Shown here: positions 1-7,540 of the stretch, piece after piece
How the letters are laid out: each line of letters opens with the position of its first letter
Numbering within the stretch: the first letter of the stretch is position 1
NCBI GenBank assembly: GCA_903921725.1
Contig: CAIXRA010000076.1
Span: forward strand, 43,265-107,264
Direction of reading: 5' to 3'
From: an uncultured Lentisphaerota bacterium
GTDB taxonomy: Bacteria; Verrucomicrobiota; Lentisphaeria; Oligosphaerales; CAITYL01
Length of the DNA stretch: 64,000 nucleotides
The notes under the pieces: generated by a model
Database searches by the model: none
What the model saw: the letters and a program-made list of their open reading frames with translations, nothing else
Told to the model about the DNA's origin: nothing
Translations under genes and position numbers: made by a program

Positions 1-36
1 GGCGAGATCACCATCTCCAAAGTAGCCTTCGAGTAA
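1..36 (+). CDS. 3' end of an upstream gene (partial)
   Basis: Frame 1 reads 11 residues, GEITISKVAFE, and then a TAA stop. The gene begins outside the window. Alternating hydrophobic residues would suit a beta-strand, but the fragment is too short to assign. A perfect 8-bp stem (46-53 with 56-63, two-base loop) follows 10 bases after the stop. It has no T-run, so it may be only a 3'-end hairpin. Confidence 0.35.
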   Translation, partial: GEITISKVAFE

Positions 37-115
37 GGCCCGGTGCGTTGCCGCACGGCAACGTGAAGGTGATGCGCCACGCTTCATGTGCCGACTCGCG
101 TCTATTTGCGGCTGG

Positions 116-604
116 TCAGCGGGCGGCGACGGCGTCCGGACTGAACACGGTCTGGCGCAGCGCCTCATAAAGGACGATGGAGGCGGCGTTGGCCAGGTTG
201 TGGCTGCGCGCGTGCGCCCCGGGCATGGGGATGACGTAAAGCCCGTCGCCGTAGCGTTCGTAGAAGGCGTCGGGCAGGCCATGGCCTTCGTTGCCGAACA
301 CCAGAAAATCGCCCGGCCGGAATTTGAACCCGTACAGCGAACGCCCGCCCTTCGTGCTGGCGAACAGCATCCGCTCCGGCTTGGCGTCCGCCAGGAACGC
401 ATCCCAGTCTTCGTGGACGCGCAGGTCGAGGTGCGGCCAGTAGTCGAGCCCCGCCCGCCGCACGCTCGCCTCATCCAGCAGAAACCCCAGCGGCTTGACC
501 AGGTGCAGCCGCGCGCCAGTACAGACGCACAGCCGCCCGATCGTCCCCGTGTTCTGCGGGATCTCCGGCGCGACCAAAACAACATGAAAGCAGGGTTGGT
601 TCAT
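116..604 (-). CDS. trmL: tRNA (cytidine(34)-2'-O)-methyltransferase TrmL
   Basis: The 162-residue product matches the size of TrmL, the SPOUT-fold enzyme that methylates the wobble ribose of certain tRNA-Leu species in the cytoplasm using S-adenosylmethionine. Visible family motifs are PEIPQNTGTIGRLC near the N-terminus, the LHLVKPLGF strand, the NEGHGLP loop, and the C-terminal knot segment with ARSHNLANAASIVLYEALRQ. The usual RSLNLS is RSHNLA here, a mild departure. It is last in a leftward row after argH but is separated by 247 bases, so it probably has its own promoter. The window also holds a tRNA-Leu(UAG) gene at 32.3 kb. Confidence 0.93.
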   Translation of the reverse strand: MNQPCFHVVLVAPEIPQNTGTIGRLCVCTGARLHLVKPLGFLLDEASVRRAGLDYWPHLDLRVHEDWDAFLADAKPERMLFASTKGGRSLYGFKFRPGDFLVFGNEGHGLPDAFYERYGDGLYVIPMPGAHARSHNLANAASIVLYEALRQTVFSPDAVAAR

Positions 605-851
605 GCGAACACCATCAAAATCGGGGAGATGCCGTTCTCGCCTCTCTCCAAGCCCCTCTGGAGAGTAGCACTGCCACGGGTTATTTTTAATCTCAAGGGT
701 TGCGGACTCCGCAGGCGGATATGGCGTAAAGATTGATGCACGGTTGAGATGCCTGCGGACTCCGCTACTTTGGTGTTAAAAAAGAAAGCCGTGCATCTGG
801 CACCCTCCGGGTGGTTTCAGGGGGGGGGGGCGAGGACGGCTCCCCCTGATT
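605..851. other. intergenic region with palindromic GCGGACTCCGC words
   Basis: No gene is seen. The region contains a stem-loop at 641-662 (CTCTCCA with TGGAGAG). The near-palindrome GCGGACTCCGC occurs twice, at 702-712 and 755-765. A 9-bp inverted repeat joins 708-716 to 751-759. A run of 11 G lies at 820-830, just past the argH stop. On the minus strand a T-rich stretch near 775-785 follows weak hairpins and could end argH transcription, but the stems are short. Confidence 0.5.
820..830. repeat. homopolymer of 11 G
   Basis: Eleven consecutive G (C on the minus strand) lie 21 bases beyond the argH stop codon, outside any gene. A tract of the same length (11 C) occurs at 60960-60970. Long G/C runs are prone to slippage and to sequencing-length errors. 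Confidence 0.85.
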
Positions 852-2228
852 CTATGGGGTTTTCAGCGCTTTCTGCCAGAAGGCAACCTGTTTTTTTACC
901 TGGGACGGCGCGGTGCCGCCGAGGGTGGTGCGCGCCTCCACGCTGCGGCGCGGGTCGAACATCTTCAGGCATTCCGGTTTGGCCGCGGGGATTGCCGCGC
1001 GCATCTGCTTGAGCGTCGCCTGGTCGAGGCCGATGCCGCGTTTCTTGCAGTCGCCGACGAAGCGGCCGACCATGTGGTGCGCGTCGCGGAACGGCACGCC
1101 CTGACAGACCAGCCACTCGGCCAGATCGGTCGCCATCAGCGCGGGGTCCGCGGCGGCGGCGGCCATGTTTTTGCCGTTGACTTTCGCCCCGGCCATCATC
1201 GGCGCGAGCGTGGCGAGGATGAGCTTGACGGTGTCGATGGCGTCGAACAGTCCCTGCTTGTCCTCCTGCATGTCGCGGTTGTAGGTCAGCGGCAGCCCCT
1301 TGAGCGTGGTGAGCATGGCGATGAGGTGGCCGTAGACGCGCCCCGTCTTGCCGCGGGTCAGCTCCGCCACGTCCGGGTTCTTCTTCTGCGGCATCAGGCT
1401 GGAGCCGGTGCAGAAGGCGTCGTCCAGTTCGATGAAGGTGAACTCCTGCGAACTCCACAGGATCAGATCCTCGGCCAGACGGGAGGTATGCATGGCGATG
1501 AGCGCCAGCGCGGAGAGGAATTCGACGACGTAGTCGCGGTCGGCCACGGCGTCCATGCTGTTGCGCAGCGCGCCCTTGAACCTCAGCTCCCGCGCGACGA
1601 ATTCGCGGTCCAGCGGCAGCGTCGAGCCGGCGATCGCGCCCGCGCCCAGCGGCAGCCAGTCCAGGCGCTCACGGCAGTCGGCCAGGCGCGAGCGGTCGCG
1701 CTCCAGCATCTCCACATAGGCGAGCAGATGATGCGCGAAGACGACCGGCTGCGCGTGCTGCAGGTGCGTGAACCCCGGCAGGATCGTCCCCGTATGCTTC
1801 GCGGCGAGCGCCACCAGCGATTTCTGGAGGCCGCGCGCCAGCTCCCGGACCTCGTCCGCCTCGGCGCGCAGATAGAGCCGCTCGTCCGTCGCCACCTGAT
1901 CGTTCCGGCTGCGTCCGGTGTGCACCTTGGCGCCGACCGGCCCGAGTTTTTCGATCAACGCGGCCTCGATGTTCATGTGGATGTCCTCCAGGGACTCCTT
2001 GAATTCGAACTCGCCCCTGTCGATCCGCGCCTTGATCCGGTCAAGCTCCCTGCGGATGGCCTCGGCCTCCGCCTTGGCGATGATGCCGACCTTCGCCAGC
2101 ATCTTCACGTGCGCCTGGCTGCCGCGGATGTCGTGCGGATAGAGCCGCCGGTCATACGAAATGGATTCCGTGAACTTCGCGACCAGCGCGTCCGTCCCCT
2201 TTTCAAATCTTCCGCCCCACATGGCCAT
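852..2228 (-). CDS. argH: argininosuccinate lyase
   Basis: This enzyme cleaves argininosuccinate to arginine and fumarate, the last step of arginine synthesis. The fumarase/aspartase superfamily signature GSSLMPQKKNPD is present, along with the TGRSRNDQV and FTHLQHAQPV segments. The start MAMWGGRF is chosen because AAGGAG lies 8 bases upstream (2237-2242), giving 458 residues, the family length. Reading further upstream would only add 33 residues translated from intergenic DNA. argB, an earlier step of the pathway, lies far away at 56.5 kb, so the arginine genes are scattered in this genome. Confidence 0.97.
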   Translation of the reverse strand: MAMWGGRFEKGTDALVAKFTESISYDRRLYPHDIRGSQAHVKMLAKVGIIAKAEAEAIRRELDRIKARIDRGEFEFKESLEDIHMNIEAALIEKLGPVGAKVHTGRSRNDQVATDERLYLRAEADEVRELARGLQKSLVALAAKHTGTILPGFTHLQHAQPVVFAHHLLAYVEMLERDRSRLADCRERLDWLPLGAGAIAGSTLPLDREFVARELRFKGALRNSMDAVADRDYVVEFLSALALIAMHTSRLAEDLILWSSQEFTFIELDDAFCTGSSLMPQKKNPDVAELTRGKTGRVYGHLIAMLTTLKGLPLTYNRDMQEDKQGLFDAIDTVKLILATLAPMMAGAKVNGKNMAAAAADPALMATDLAEWLVCQGVPFRDAHHMVGRFVGDCKKRGIGLDQATLKQMRAAIPAAKPECLKMFDPRRSVEARTTLGGTAPSQVKKQVAFWQKALKTP

Positions 2229-2295
2229 GGCCTGGACTCCTTGTTGGAAAACCTGAAGTATAAACGTTGAACGCCAAATGCCGAATGCCGCCGCC

Positions 2296-3045
2296 TTACC
2301 CTGCCTCCCGGCTCCCCGCCGGCGCATCGTCCAGCTGCGATGCGATGCACCCCAAAATTTCGGCGGCGGCGGTGGCGATGTGGTCGGGGCCGAACCCGGC
2401 CTGCACCAGTTCCCGGTAGAAGGAGACGGCGAGCTGACGGACCACCCGGTTCGGATTCTTGAGCGACTCGACCATCAGGTGTTCCGTGGCGTCCATCGCG
2501 CCGGACTCCAAGCTGTCGGCCGCGACCAGTTCGTGCGCCCGGTGCCGGAAATCCTGCTGGAGGCAGTCGTAGACCTTGGCGTTCTCAATCACCAGCGAAG
2601 CGAAGCTCGCAATGACTTCGAAAAGCTTGCGGCTGACTTCGTCGAAGCCGAACTTGCCGGAGTTCGCCTTGCCGGTGAGCAGCAGGCCGATTACTTCGCC
2701 CTTCACGCGCAGCGGCGTCGCCAGGATTGGAAAACCGATGCCGGCGACGCGGGCGTCGAGCGAGCCGATCTGGCGGGTGCGGAGGATGCGCCAGAGGATG
2801 CTCTGCAGCTTCATGTCCACCCCCAGCGGCTGGCCGGTCTGGACCTGTTCGTTTTCAACGCCGACGCAGGTGCGGACCAGAAGCCGCCGCCGATCCTCGT
2901 CGCGCAACAGGATGACGGTCTGCTGCGTCTCCATGAGCGTGCCGGTCATTTCCGTGATGCGGTCAAGGCTGGCCGCCATCCCCTCGGGCGTGCTCAGTGT
3001 GTCGGTGAGCATCGTCAGGACCCGCAGACTGGTTGCAAAATCCAT
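2296..3045 (-). CDS. GAF-domain protein
   Basis: The product has 249 residues. Residues about 10-160 form a GAF-like domain, with a helix LRVLTMLTDTLS, a central ATPLRVKGEVIGLLLTGK strand pair, and the closing helix with LFEVIASFASLVIENAKVYD. The C-terminal 80 residues are helical and not recognised. There are no membrane segments or attached output domain, so it is probably a soluble ligand- or redox-sensing or partner protein. It sits between holA and argH on the same strand, and I see no reason to link it to either function. Confidence 0.7.
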   Translation of the reverse strand: MDFATSLRVLTMLTDTLSTPEGMAASLDRITEMTGTLMETQQTVILLRDEDRRRLLVRTCVGVENEQVQTGQPLGVDMKLQSILWRILRTRQIGSLDARVAGIGFPILATPLRVKGEVIGLLLTGKANSGKFGFDEVSRKLFEVIASFASLVIENAKVYDCLQQDFRHRAHELVAADSLESGAMDATEHLMVESLKNPNRVVRQLAVSFYRELVQAGFGPDHIATAAAEILGCIASQLDDAPAGSREAG

Positions 3046-3111
3046 GGCCGCACCCTCCCGCTAAAGCTGCATCATGAACGCCCAACGCTCCGCGTTGAAC
3101 GCTTCAGTATT

Positions 3112-3151
3112 CAAGGTGGTTGTATCGTTGGATGTTGAACATTGAGCGGTG
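3112..3151. repeat. GTTGAAC-type word tract
   Basis: A tract of loosely repeated words (CGTTGGATGTTGAACATTGAGCG) follows the 12-mer CAAGGTGGTTGT. The same 12-mer, followed by a similar TTTGACGTGAATG...ATTGAAACATGAGCG string, occurs at 14077-14125. Related GTTGAACG words lie at 2262-2290, 3090-3100 and 3292-3316. All are intergenic. Confidence 0.5.
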
Positions 3152-3195
3152 CGCGTTCCTTTGCGCCGCATGCCGTCCGTTCGCGATTCGTTGTG

Positions 3196-3277
3196 CAACC
3201 CCTTCAGGGTTGAAATCATTATTGCTTCTTTTTCCTGGGGCGTTGCCCCAGGCTATGATGTGATGCCCCGTTGGGGC
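3196..3277. repeat. REP-like triple hairpin element
   Basis: Three consecutive perfect stem-loops lie in the gap between the GAF gene and holA: CAACCC/GGGTTG (3196-3212, 5-base loop), CCTGGGGC/GCCCCAGG (3234-3252, GTT loop) and GCCCC/GGGGC (3265-3277, GTT loop). Elements of this form, with a hairpin CCTGGGGCGTTGCCCCAGG, are in my memory common in PVC and related genomes as dispersed intergenic repeats. Only one copy is in this window. Confidence 0.65.
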
Positions 3278-3333
3278 GGCTTGCGAAAAAGCGTTGATCG
3301 TTGCACGTCGAGCATTTTGTGAATGGCCACCCC

Positions 3334-4455
3334 TCAGCCCTTCCCGACAAGCCGCACCACCAAATCCTCCAGCAGCACCTGCTTGTTGGAGGCGCCGCCG
3401 GTGACGCACTTCTGGTACGCGTCGCGCAACAGCGGAATCGCCCGCACCAGCTCCGTCCCGGAATAGCGCTGCGCCATCGGGTACATCTTCTGGAGCCGGA
3501 ACGGATGGAACGTGACAAACTCAAAGCCTCGCCGCAGCGCCTCCGCCCTCGCCTCGCCGGAGAGCGACTCCGCGCAGCGCTTGAGGACTTCCGCCGAATG
3601 CACCTCCCGGTGCTCCTGCAGGAAGACGCGGATCTGGAGCAGTGACCGGAACTGGCCGTGGAGTCCGCGCAGCAGCGGGAGCACGGCCGCCTCTGGATCC
3701 TTTTCCCGTTCCAGGGCCGCCTGCAGCTCGCCCCAGACGGCGGGGAGGCTGCGCTGGCCGACCGCTTCCTGAAGTGCGAAGGCCGCCACCTCGCCGCCCT
3801 CGCCGCGGCACAGCATCAGCACGTCGGACGCGGAGACGGTTTTCCGCTCGCCGGCATGGCACGCGAGTTTCTCCAGTTCGCCGTCGAGCCGAAGCGTGTC
3901 CACGCCCAGGGCATCGACGAGGCATTCGACGGCCTCGCTCTCCAGCACGACCCCTTTTTCCTTGGCGCGGGTGCGGATGAGGCCGGCCATCGCCGCCTGC
4001 CAGTTGCGGTCTTTCGGATCCGGTTTCTGACAGAGCTTGACCTGGCCGCCGGCCTGGCGGAAGGCGTCGCCGAATGTTTTTTCCGCGCCGGGTCCGCTGA
4101 CGACCAGCCGGATGCCCGGCGGCAGCCCGGCGGAGACAACCTCCGCCAGCCGGGCCGGCGCCTGCGCATCGGCCGACTTCGCCGCCCCTTTTTTCCCGAC
4201 CTCCATTGCGAAGCCCGATGTCTTGTGAAGCCAGACGGTCTTGTGTTCCAAAAGGAACGGTGGCGCGAGCAGCGCGGCAATCGTCTGCTGCAACAGTTCG
4301 CCGGAGGCGAGGTCGTCGCGCTCACGGAACGCCTCCAGCGCGCCCGGTTCCGGATCGGCGCCCGCCAGCCGGGCCACCAGCGCCTTCGCCTCGGCCTCAA
4401 TGGCGGCCTCATCGTTGCCGGCCACAAGAAAAATTGCGGTTTCAGGAGCGCCCAT
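3334..4455 (-). CDS. holA: DNA polymerase III subunit delta
   Basis: The 373-residue product matches HolA, the clamp-loader subunit that opens the beta clamp. It shows the N-terminal AAA+-like fold beginning AIFLVAGNDEAAIEAEAKALV, the mid region ending WQAAMAGLIRTRAKEKG, the VDALGVDTLRLDGELEKLACHAG helix pair, and the C-terminal collar domain (FQSLLQIRVF-like region through ALRRGFEFVTFHPFRLQKM). ATG at 4455 is preferred over the upstream TTG at 4494, which would add residues unlike the family N-terminus. As usual for delta, no Walker A motif is visible. The neighbours are a small membrane protein upstream and the GAF gene downstream. Confidence 0.88.
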   Translation of the reverse strand: MGAPETAIFLVAGNDEAAIEAEAKALVARLAGADPEPGALEAFRERDDLASGELLQQTIAALLAPPFLLEHKTVWLHKTSGFAMEVGKKGAAKSADAQAPARLAEVVSAGLPPGIRLVVSGPGAEKTFGDAFRQAGGQVKLCQKPDPKDRNWQAAMAGLIRTRAKEKGVVLESEAVECLVDALGVDTLRLDGELEKLACHAGERKTVSASDVLMLCRGEGGEVAAFALQEAVGQRSLPAVWGELQAALEREKDPEAAVLPLLRGLHGQFRSLLQIRVFLQEHREVHSAEVLKRCAESLSGEARAEALRRGFEFVTFHPFRLQKMYPMAQRYSGTELVRAIPLLRDAYQKCVTGGASNKQVLLEDLVVRLVGKG

Positions 4456-4509
4456 GAGATTGTTTTCCGGTTGCGGGATGAGGCTCGGCGGCAATTGAAA
4501 AAAGCGGTG

Positions 4510-5019
4510 TCACCCGCCGCCCAGAAAGCCGTTCACGGCGAGGAACATCACGGCCAGTCCGAGAGCCGACGCCAGCGAGGCGCCGCGGTCAAGCCAAAGA
4601 TACCAAGCGGGCAGCTTCCGCAGCTGCTCGAAGATGTCCGCAACGCCATTGCGCCGCCGCCGGACAAACCACATGTCCAGCATCAAAAGGAGAAAGGTTT
4701 TCAGCAGCAGCGCACCGGCCAGCCAGGGCAGCATCCGGAGCCGCAGGAAATAGGCCAGCGTCGCCACCTCCGCCAGCGAGACGGCCAGCTCCAGCATGCC
4801 CAGCCGCGCAACGCGCCGGAGGAATGCCGCCTCGACATCCCCGGACGGCGTGGCGTCACCGCGCACCACGCGCCCCGCCCGCTGCAGAAGGTCCGCGTCG
4901 GCACCTGCCACGGCGGCGCACAGCGGATCGCCCAGAAGGGCGGCGCGCAGTGAATAAAGGGTCAGCAACCAAACGATGACGCTGAGCCCCAAGACCGGAA
5001 TGTCCGTCGGCGAAGCCAT
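4510..5019 (-). CDS. small integral membrane protein of unknown function
   Basis: This 169-residue protein has four likely membrane segments: about 8-28, 74-92, 98-115 and 148-166. Between segments 1 and 2 is a soluble loop, and the basic patch FVRRRRN follows segment 3. No family is recognised. It starts 21 bases after the stop of the FtsQ-like gene and ends 54 bases before holA, so it is likely co-transcribed with them. Confidence 0.75.
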   Translation of the reverse strand: MASPTDIPVLGLSVIVWLLTLYSLRAALLGDPLCAAVAGADADLLQRAGRVVRGDATPSGDVEAAFLRRVARLGMLELAVSLAEVATLAYFLRLRMLPWLAGALLLKTFLLLMLDMWFVRRRRNGVADIFEQLRKLPAWYLWLDRGASLASALGLAVMFLAVNGFLGGG

Positions 5020-5040
5020 GTTGAGAGACCATCCTGTTCG

Positions 5041-6117
5041 TCAGTGCGGATGCGCCGTCGCGGAGGCCGCCGTGTGCGCGCTTCCTGTTCCGTGGAACGG
5101 CATGACGGCGCCGGACGCCGGTTTCGCCGGTGCTTTATGGGGCTTCGGCGTTGCAGGCTTGGGCGTCACGGTCTTGGCGGACGTACCAGGCTTCGGCACC
5201 GCAGCCGGAGACTCCACCCCGGACGTTCCGGGCGGAAGTGTGGCGGGATCGATCGCGCCAAGTACCGGCACGTTGGTCACATAGGTGGCGTCGATGAAGC
5301 GCGTCTTCAACTGTCCCAGCATGCGGTCGGCGGCGATTTTCTCGACGCGGAACAGGGCCGCGTCAATCTCCACGTCGGAGGTGGCGGGCACAATCATCTG
5401 CGCATCCTCGACGAACGTGCTGCGCGCCCGCAGCAGAACCCGCAGCTGCCGCTGCTCCGTGTCGCATGCGATGCGTTTCACGTCGAACAGCCGGCCATAG
5501 GGCCTTGTGTTGATCAGATGCAGGAAGCGAAGGACGCCCTGCGTCATCTCGTCCTCGGCCTTCTTGCCCGTCGGCGTAAGTTCGGCGCTTTTGAGATTGG
5601 AAACCAGCGGCAGCGACTCCGTTTTCTGTTCCGCCGCCGACATGGGCGGGAGCATCCAGCCTTCCGCGTCCAGCAGCCTGCCGTTGCCTCCGGCCAGCCG
5701 GACGACCGGCACGCGCTCCGTCACCGTCACCTCCAGTTTCGAGGGAAGGACTATCTGGAAGTCGGCTTTGGACACCATCACGAACTTTGCCAGACGCTCG
5801 CGAAGTTCGGGGATGTCGAGCGCAAAAAGGTTGGACTTCCCTTTTTTGACGTTCCAAACTTCCAGACGCCGGAGAATCTCCTCCTGGCGCAGGTTTCCGT
5901 TGACCGTGACTTTGATCTCCTGCAGCGTGAAGTGTGGATTTTCCGTGAGGAAAACACGGACGGCCATGCGGCCGGCGCCGCGCACCCCGATGAACAGCAG
6001 AAACAGCGCCAGACACGCCGCCCCGGAATAGAGCAGGAGACGCAGCAGGCGCGTCCCCGTCTGTGCTTCCGCCGCCGGACGCCCCGGGCCACCGCGTTGT
6101 GCCGTCTCGTCTTTCAC
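5041..6117 (-). CDS. ftsQ: FtsQ/DivIB-like POTRA protein
   Basis: The 358-residue protein has a short cytoplasmic tail, one membrane span (about 25-47), then a POTRA domain beginning FTLQEIKVTVNGNLRQEEILRRL. A beta-rich region follows, with FQIVLPSKLEVTVTERVPVVRL and LLDAEGWMLPP, the typical FtsQ order. The last 75 residues are rich in proline, alanine and lysine, an extension beyond most FtsQ proteins. FtsQ bridges the early and late divisome in the periplasm. The start is GTG at 6117, with GAAGG 8 bases upstream. It is not beside murC, ddl, ftsA or ftsZ here, so the name rests on domain order and a single span. Confidence 0.72.
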   Translation of the reverse strand: MKDETAQRGGPGRPAAEAQTGTRLLRLLLYSGAACLALFLLFIGVRGAGRMAVRVFLTENPHFTLQEIKVTVNGNLRQEEILRRLEVWNVKKGKSNLFALDIPELRERLAKFVMVSKADFQIVLPSKLEVTVTERVPVVRLAGGNGRLLDAEGWMLPPMSAAEQKTESLPLVSNLKSAELTPTGKKAEDEMTQGVLRFLHLINTRPYGRLFDVKRIACDTEQRQLRVLLRARSTFVEDAQMIVPATSDVEIDAALFRVEKIAADRMLGQLKTRFIDATYVTNVPVLGAIDPATLPPGTSGVESPAAVPKPGTSAKTVTPKPATPKPHKAPAKPASGAVMPFHGTGSAHTAASATAHPH

Positions 6118-6462
6118 GCTTCAAGCCTTCTTGTTGACCGGATTCTCCCCGCCGCAGGCGCGGGGGGCGTTCCGGGACCTTCCCGGTCTGACATCATCAT
6201 CACATGCCGTACGACAAGCTGGCGTTTCCACCGCCCGCCATGCGCTCCGTACAAGCTGTTTGGACGGAATTGCAGGATTCAACGGACCGGGAGGATGAGA
6301 ACTGCCGCCATTTCCTCAAAACGACCCCACCCTGAAAGGCCCGTAATCCTGTCAGCCTGTCCAACAAACCGTACGGGGTTAGCTTATCGCGGAAGCGCCG
6401 AAAATCAACCGCCGGAAGCGTGGTTTCCGCATCATGCCTTCGGGGCGGCCTCCGGCGGCACC
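6118..6462. other. 345-base gap, no gene seen
   Basis: The gap lies between the secreted-protein stop (6463) and the FtsQ-like start. No open frame here has a believable start and protein-like composition. CCCCGC...GCGGGG (about 6149-6167) can form a small stem. Two short related strings (CGTACGACAAGCTG near 6210 and CGTACAAGCTGT near 6249) occur once each. It may hold the promoter of the FtsQ-like gene, but no clear -35/-10 pair was found. Confidence 0.5.
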
Positions 6463-7329
6463 TCACGTCCCTATTTTTTTGAATTCCCGAGCGGTCTCCG
6501 GCGATGCGGTGCGTTTGGCCGGCGGCAGCAGCGGCGCGGCGAACAGATCCGATGGTTCCGGTTTCTCCGACGGCTTCGCAATCTCCGCCTCGCCAAAGGT
6601 GATCCGCGCCTCCCACTTGGGCTTGACAAGGCCGCTCAGGCGCATGGCGACGGGGAACCAGAAATCGCCGTTTCGCTTGAACTCCTTGAACTCAAAACAG
6701 CGCCACGGCTCCTTTTCACCCTCGCGCAGCCAGTTGACGCGGAAGGGGAAGGCGCACGACTTGGCCATCCAGACCTGAACGCGCTCCTTTTTCTGCGGGT
6801 TCGCCAGCTCCAGCACGCGGCACCCCTGCCCGCGCACGGACTCCTCCGGCAGTTCGCGGGCAAAATTCCAGTAGAGGAAGCCGAAGGAAAGATCGTCCGG
6901 CAGCAGCCCGAATTTTTCCAGCGTCATCTGGGCGGGAGCGACGGGAGAGAGGTCGAGGTTCACGTCCGGCACGCCGCCGTCCGCCCGGTAGGTCTGCGTC
7001 ACGCGGGCGACCTGGCCGTCCTTCATTTCAAGCTCGGCCTGGAGCATGTCGGTGCCCATGTGCATCGAAAGCCGGACGGCGGCGGAACGGCGGACCTCGC
7101 CGTGGTAGTCGGCGGTCCCCTTCAGCCGGCACCAGACCGCCGACAGGAACGGACGCCGCGCCAGTTCAAGGAACTTCGCCGGCGGCAGCGCCTGCTCCTC
7201 GGGCGAAAGGGTGCGCACCGCAATCTCCTCCGGCGCGGCGGCGGGCGCCGCCTTCACCGCTTCGTCCGCCTTCGCGGGGCACGCCGCCAGGCAGGCCGCC
7301 GCCGTCATCCACGCCAATGCAATGCGCAT
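6463..7329 (-). CDS. exported protein, LolA/outer-membrane lipoprotein-sorting-like
   Basis: The 288-residue product begins MRIALAWMTAAACLAACPAKADE, a signal peptide. LAAC fits a lipobox and AKA-DE also fits signal peptidase I, so it is either a lipoprotein or periplasmic. The mature part is beta-rich, with segments such as VWCRLKGTADYHGEVRR, VQVWMAKSCAFPFRVNW and GDFWFPVAMRLSG. These resemble the LolA-like fold of lipoprotein-sorting proteins of the kind common in PVC bacteria. The ATG is supported by AAGGAG 8 bases upstream (7338-7343). It is first in a leftward row but separated by 345 bases from the FtsQ-like gene. Confidence 0.6.
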   Translation of the reverse strand: MRIALAWMTAAACLAACPAKADEAVKAAPAAAPEEIAVRTLSPEEQALPPAKFLELARRPFLSAVWCRLKGTADYHGEVRRSAAVRLSMHMGTDMLQAELEMKDGQVARVTQTYRADGGVPDVNLDLSPVAPAQMTLEKFGLLPDDLSFGFLYWNFARELPEESVRGQGCRVLELANPQKKERVQVWMAKSCAFPFRVNWLREGEKEPWRCFEFKEFKRNGDFWFPVAMRLSGLVKPKWEARITFGEAEIAKPSEKPEPSDLFAAPLLPPAKRTASPETAREFKKIGT

Positions 7330-7540
7330 GATCCGCACTCCTTGTTCAAGTTCCAAAAAACACCGCCGCCGGAACAGCGCATAGTGTACCCCCGGTTCGG
7401 CCGCTTGGAAACCGGAAAACGAAGAAATCGCACCCGTCCGGCGTTACTGCAGGGAACGTTTATAGTATAGGCTTCCCCAAAAATGGAACCCGGTCCCGTC
7501 CGGGATGCATTTTCCAGCAGAACGAAGGAGTCAGGGCGCC

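Noticed and set aside
749..1012. Plus-strand frame over the argH end
   Set aside because: It is antisense to argH and translated partly from the poly-G run and its flanks.
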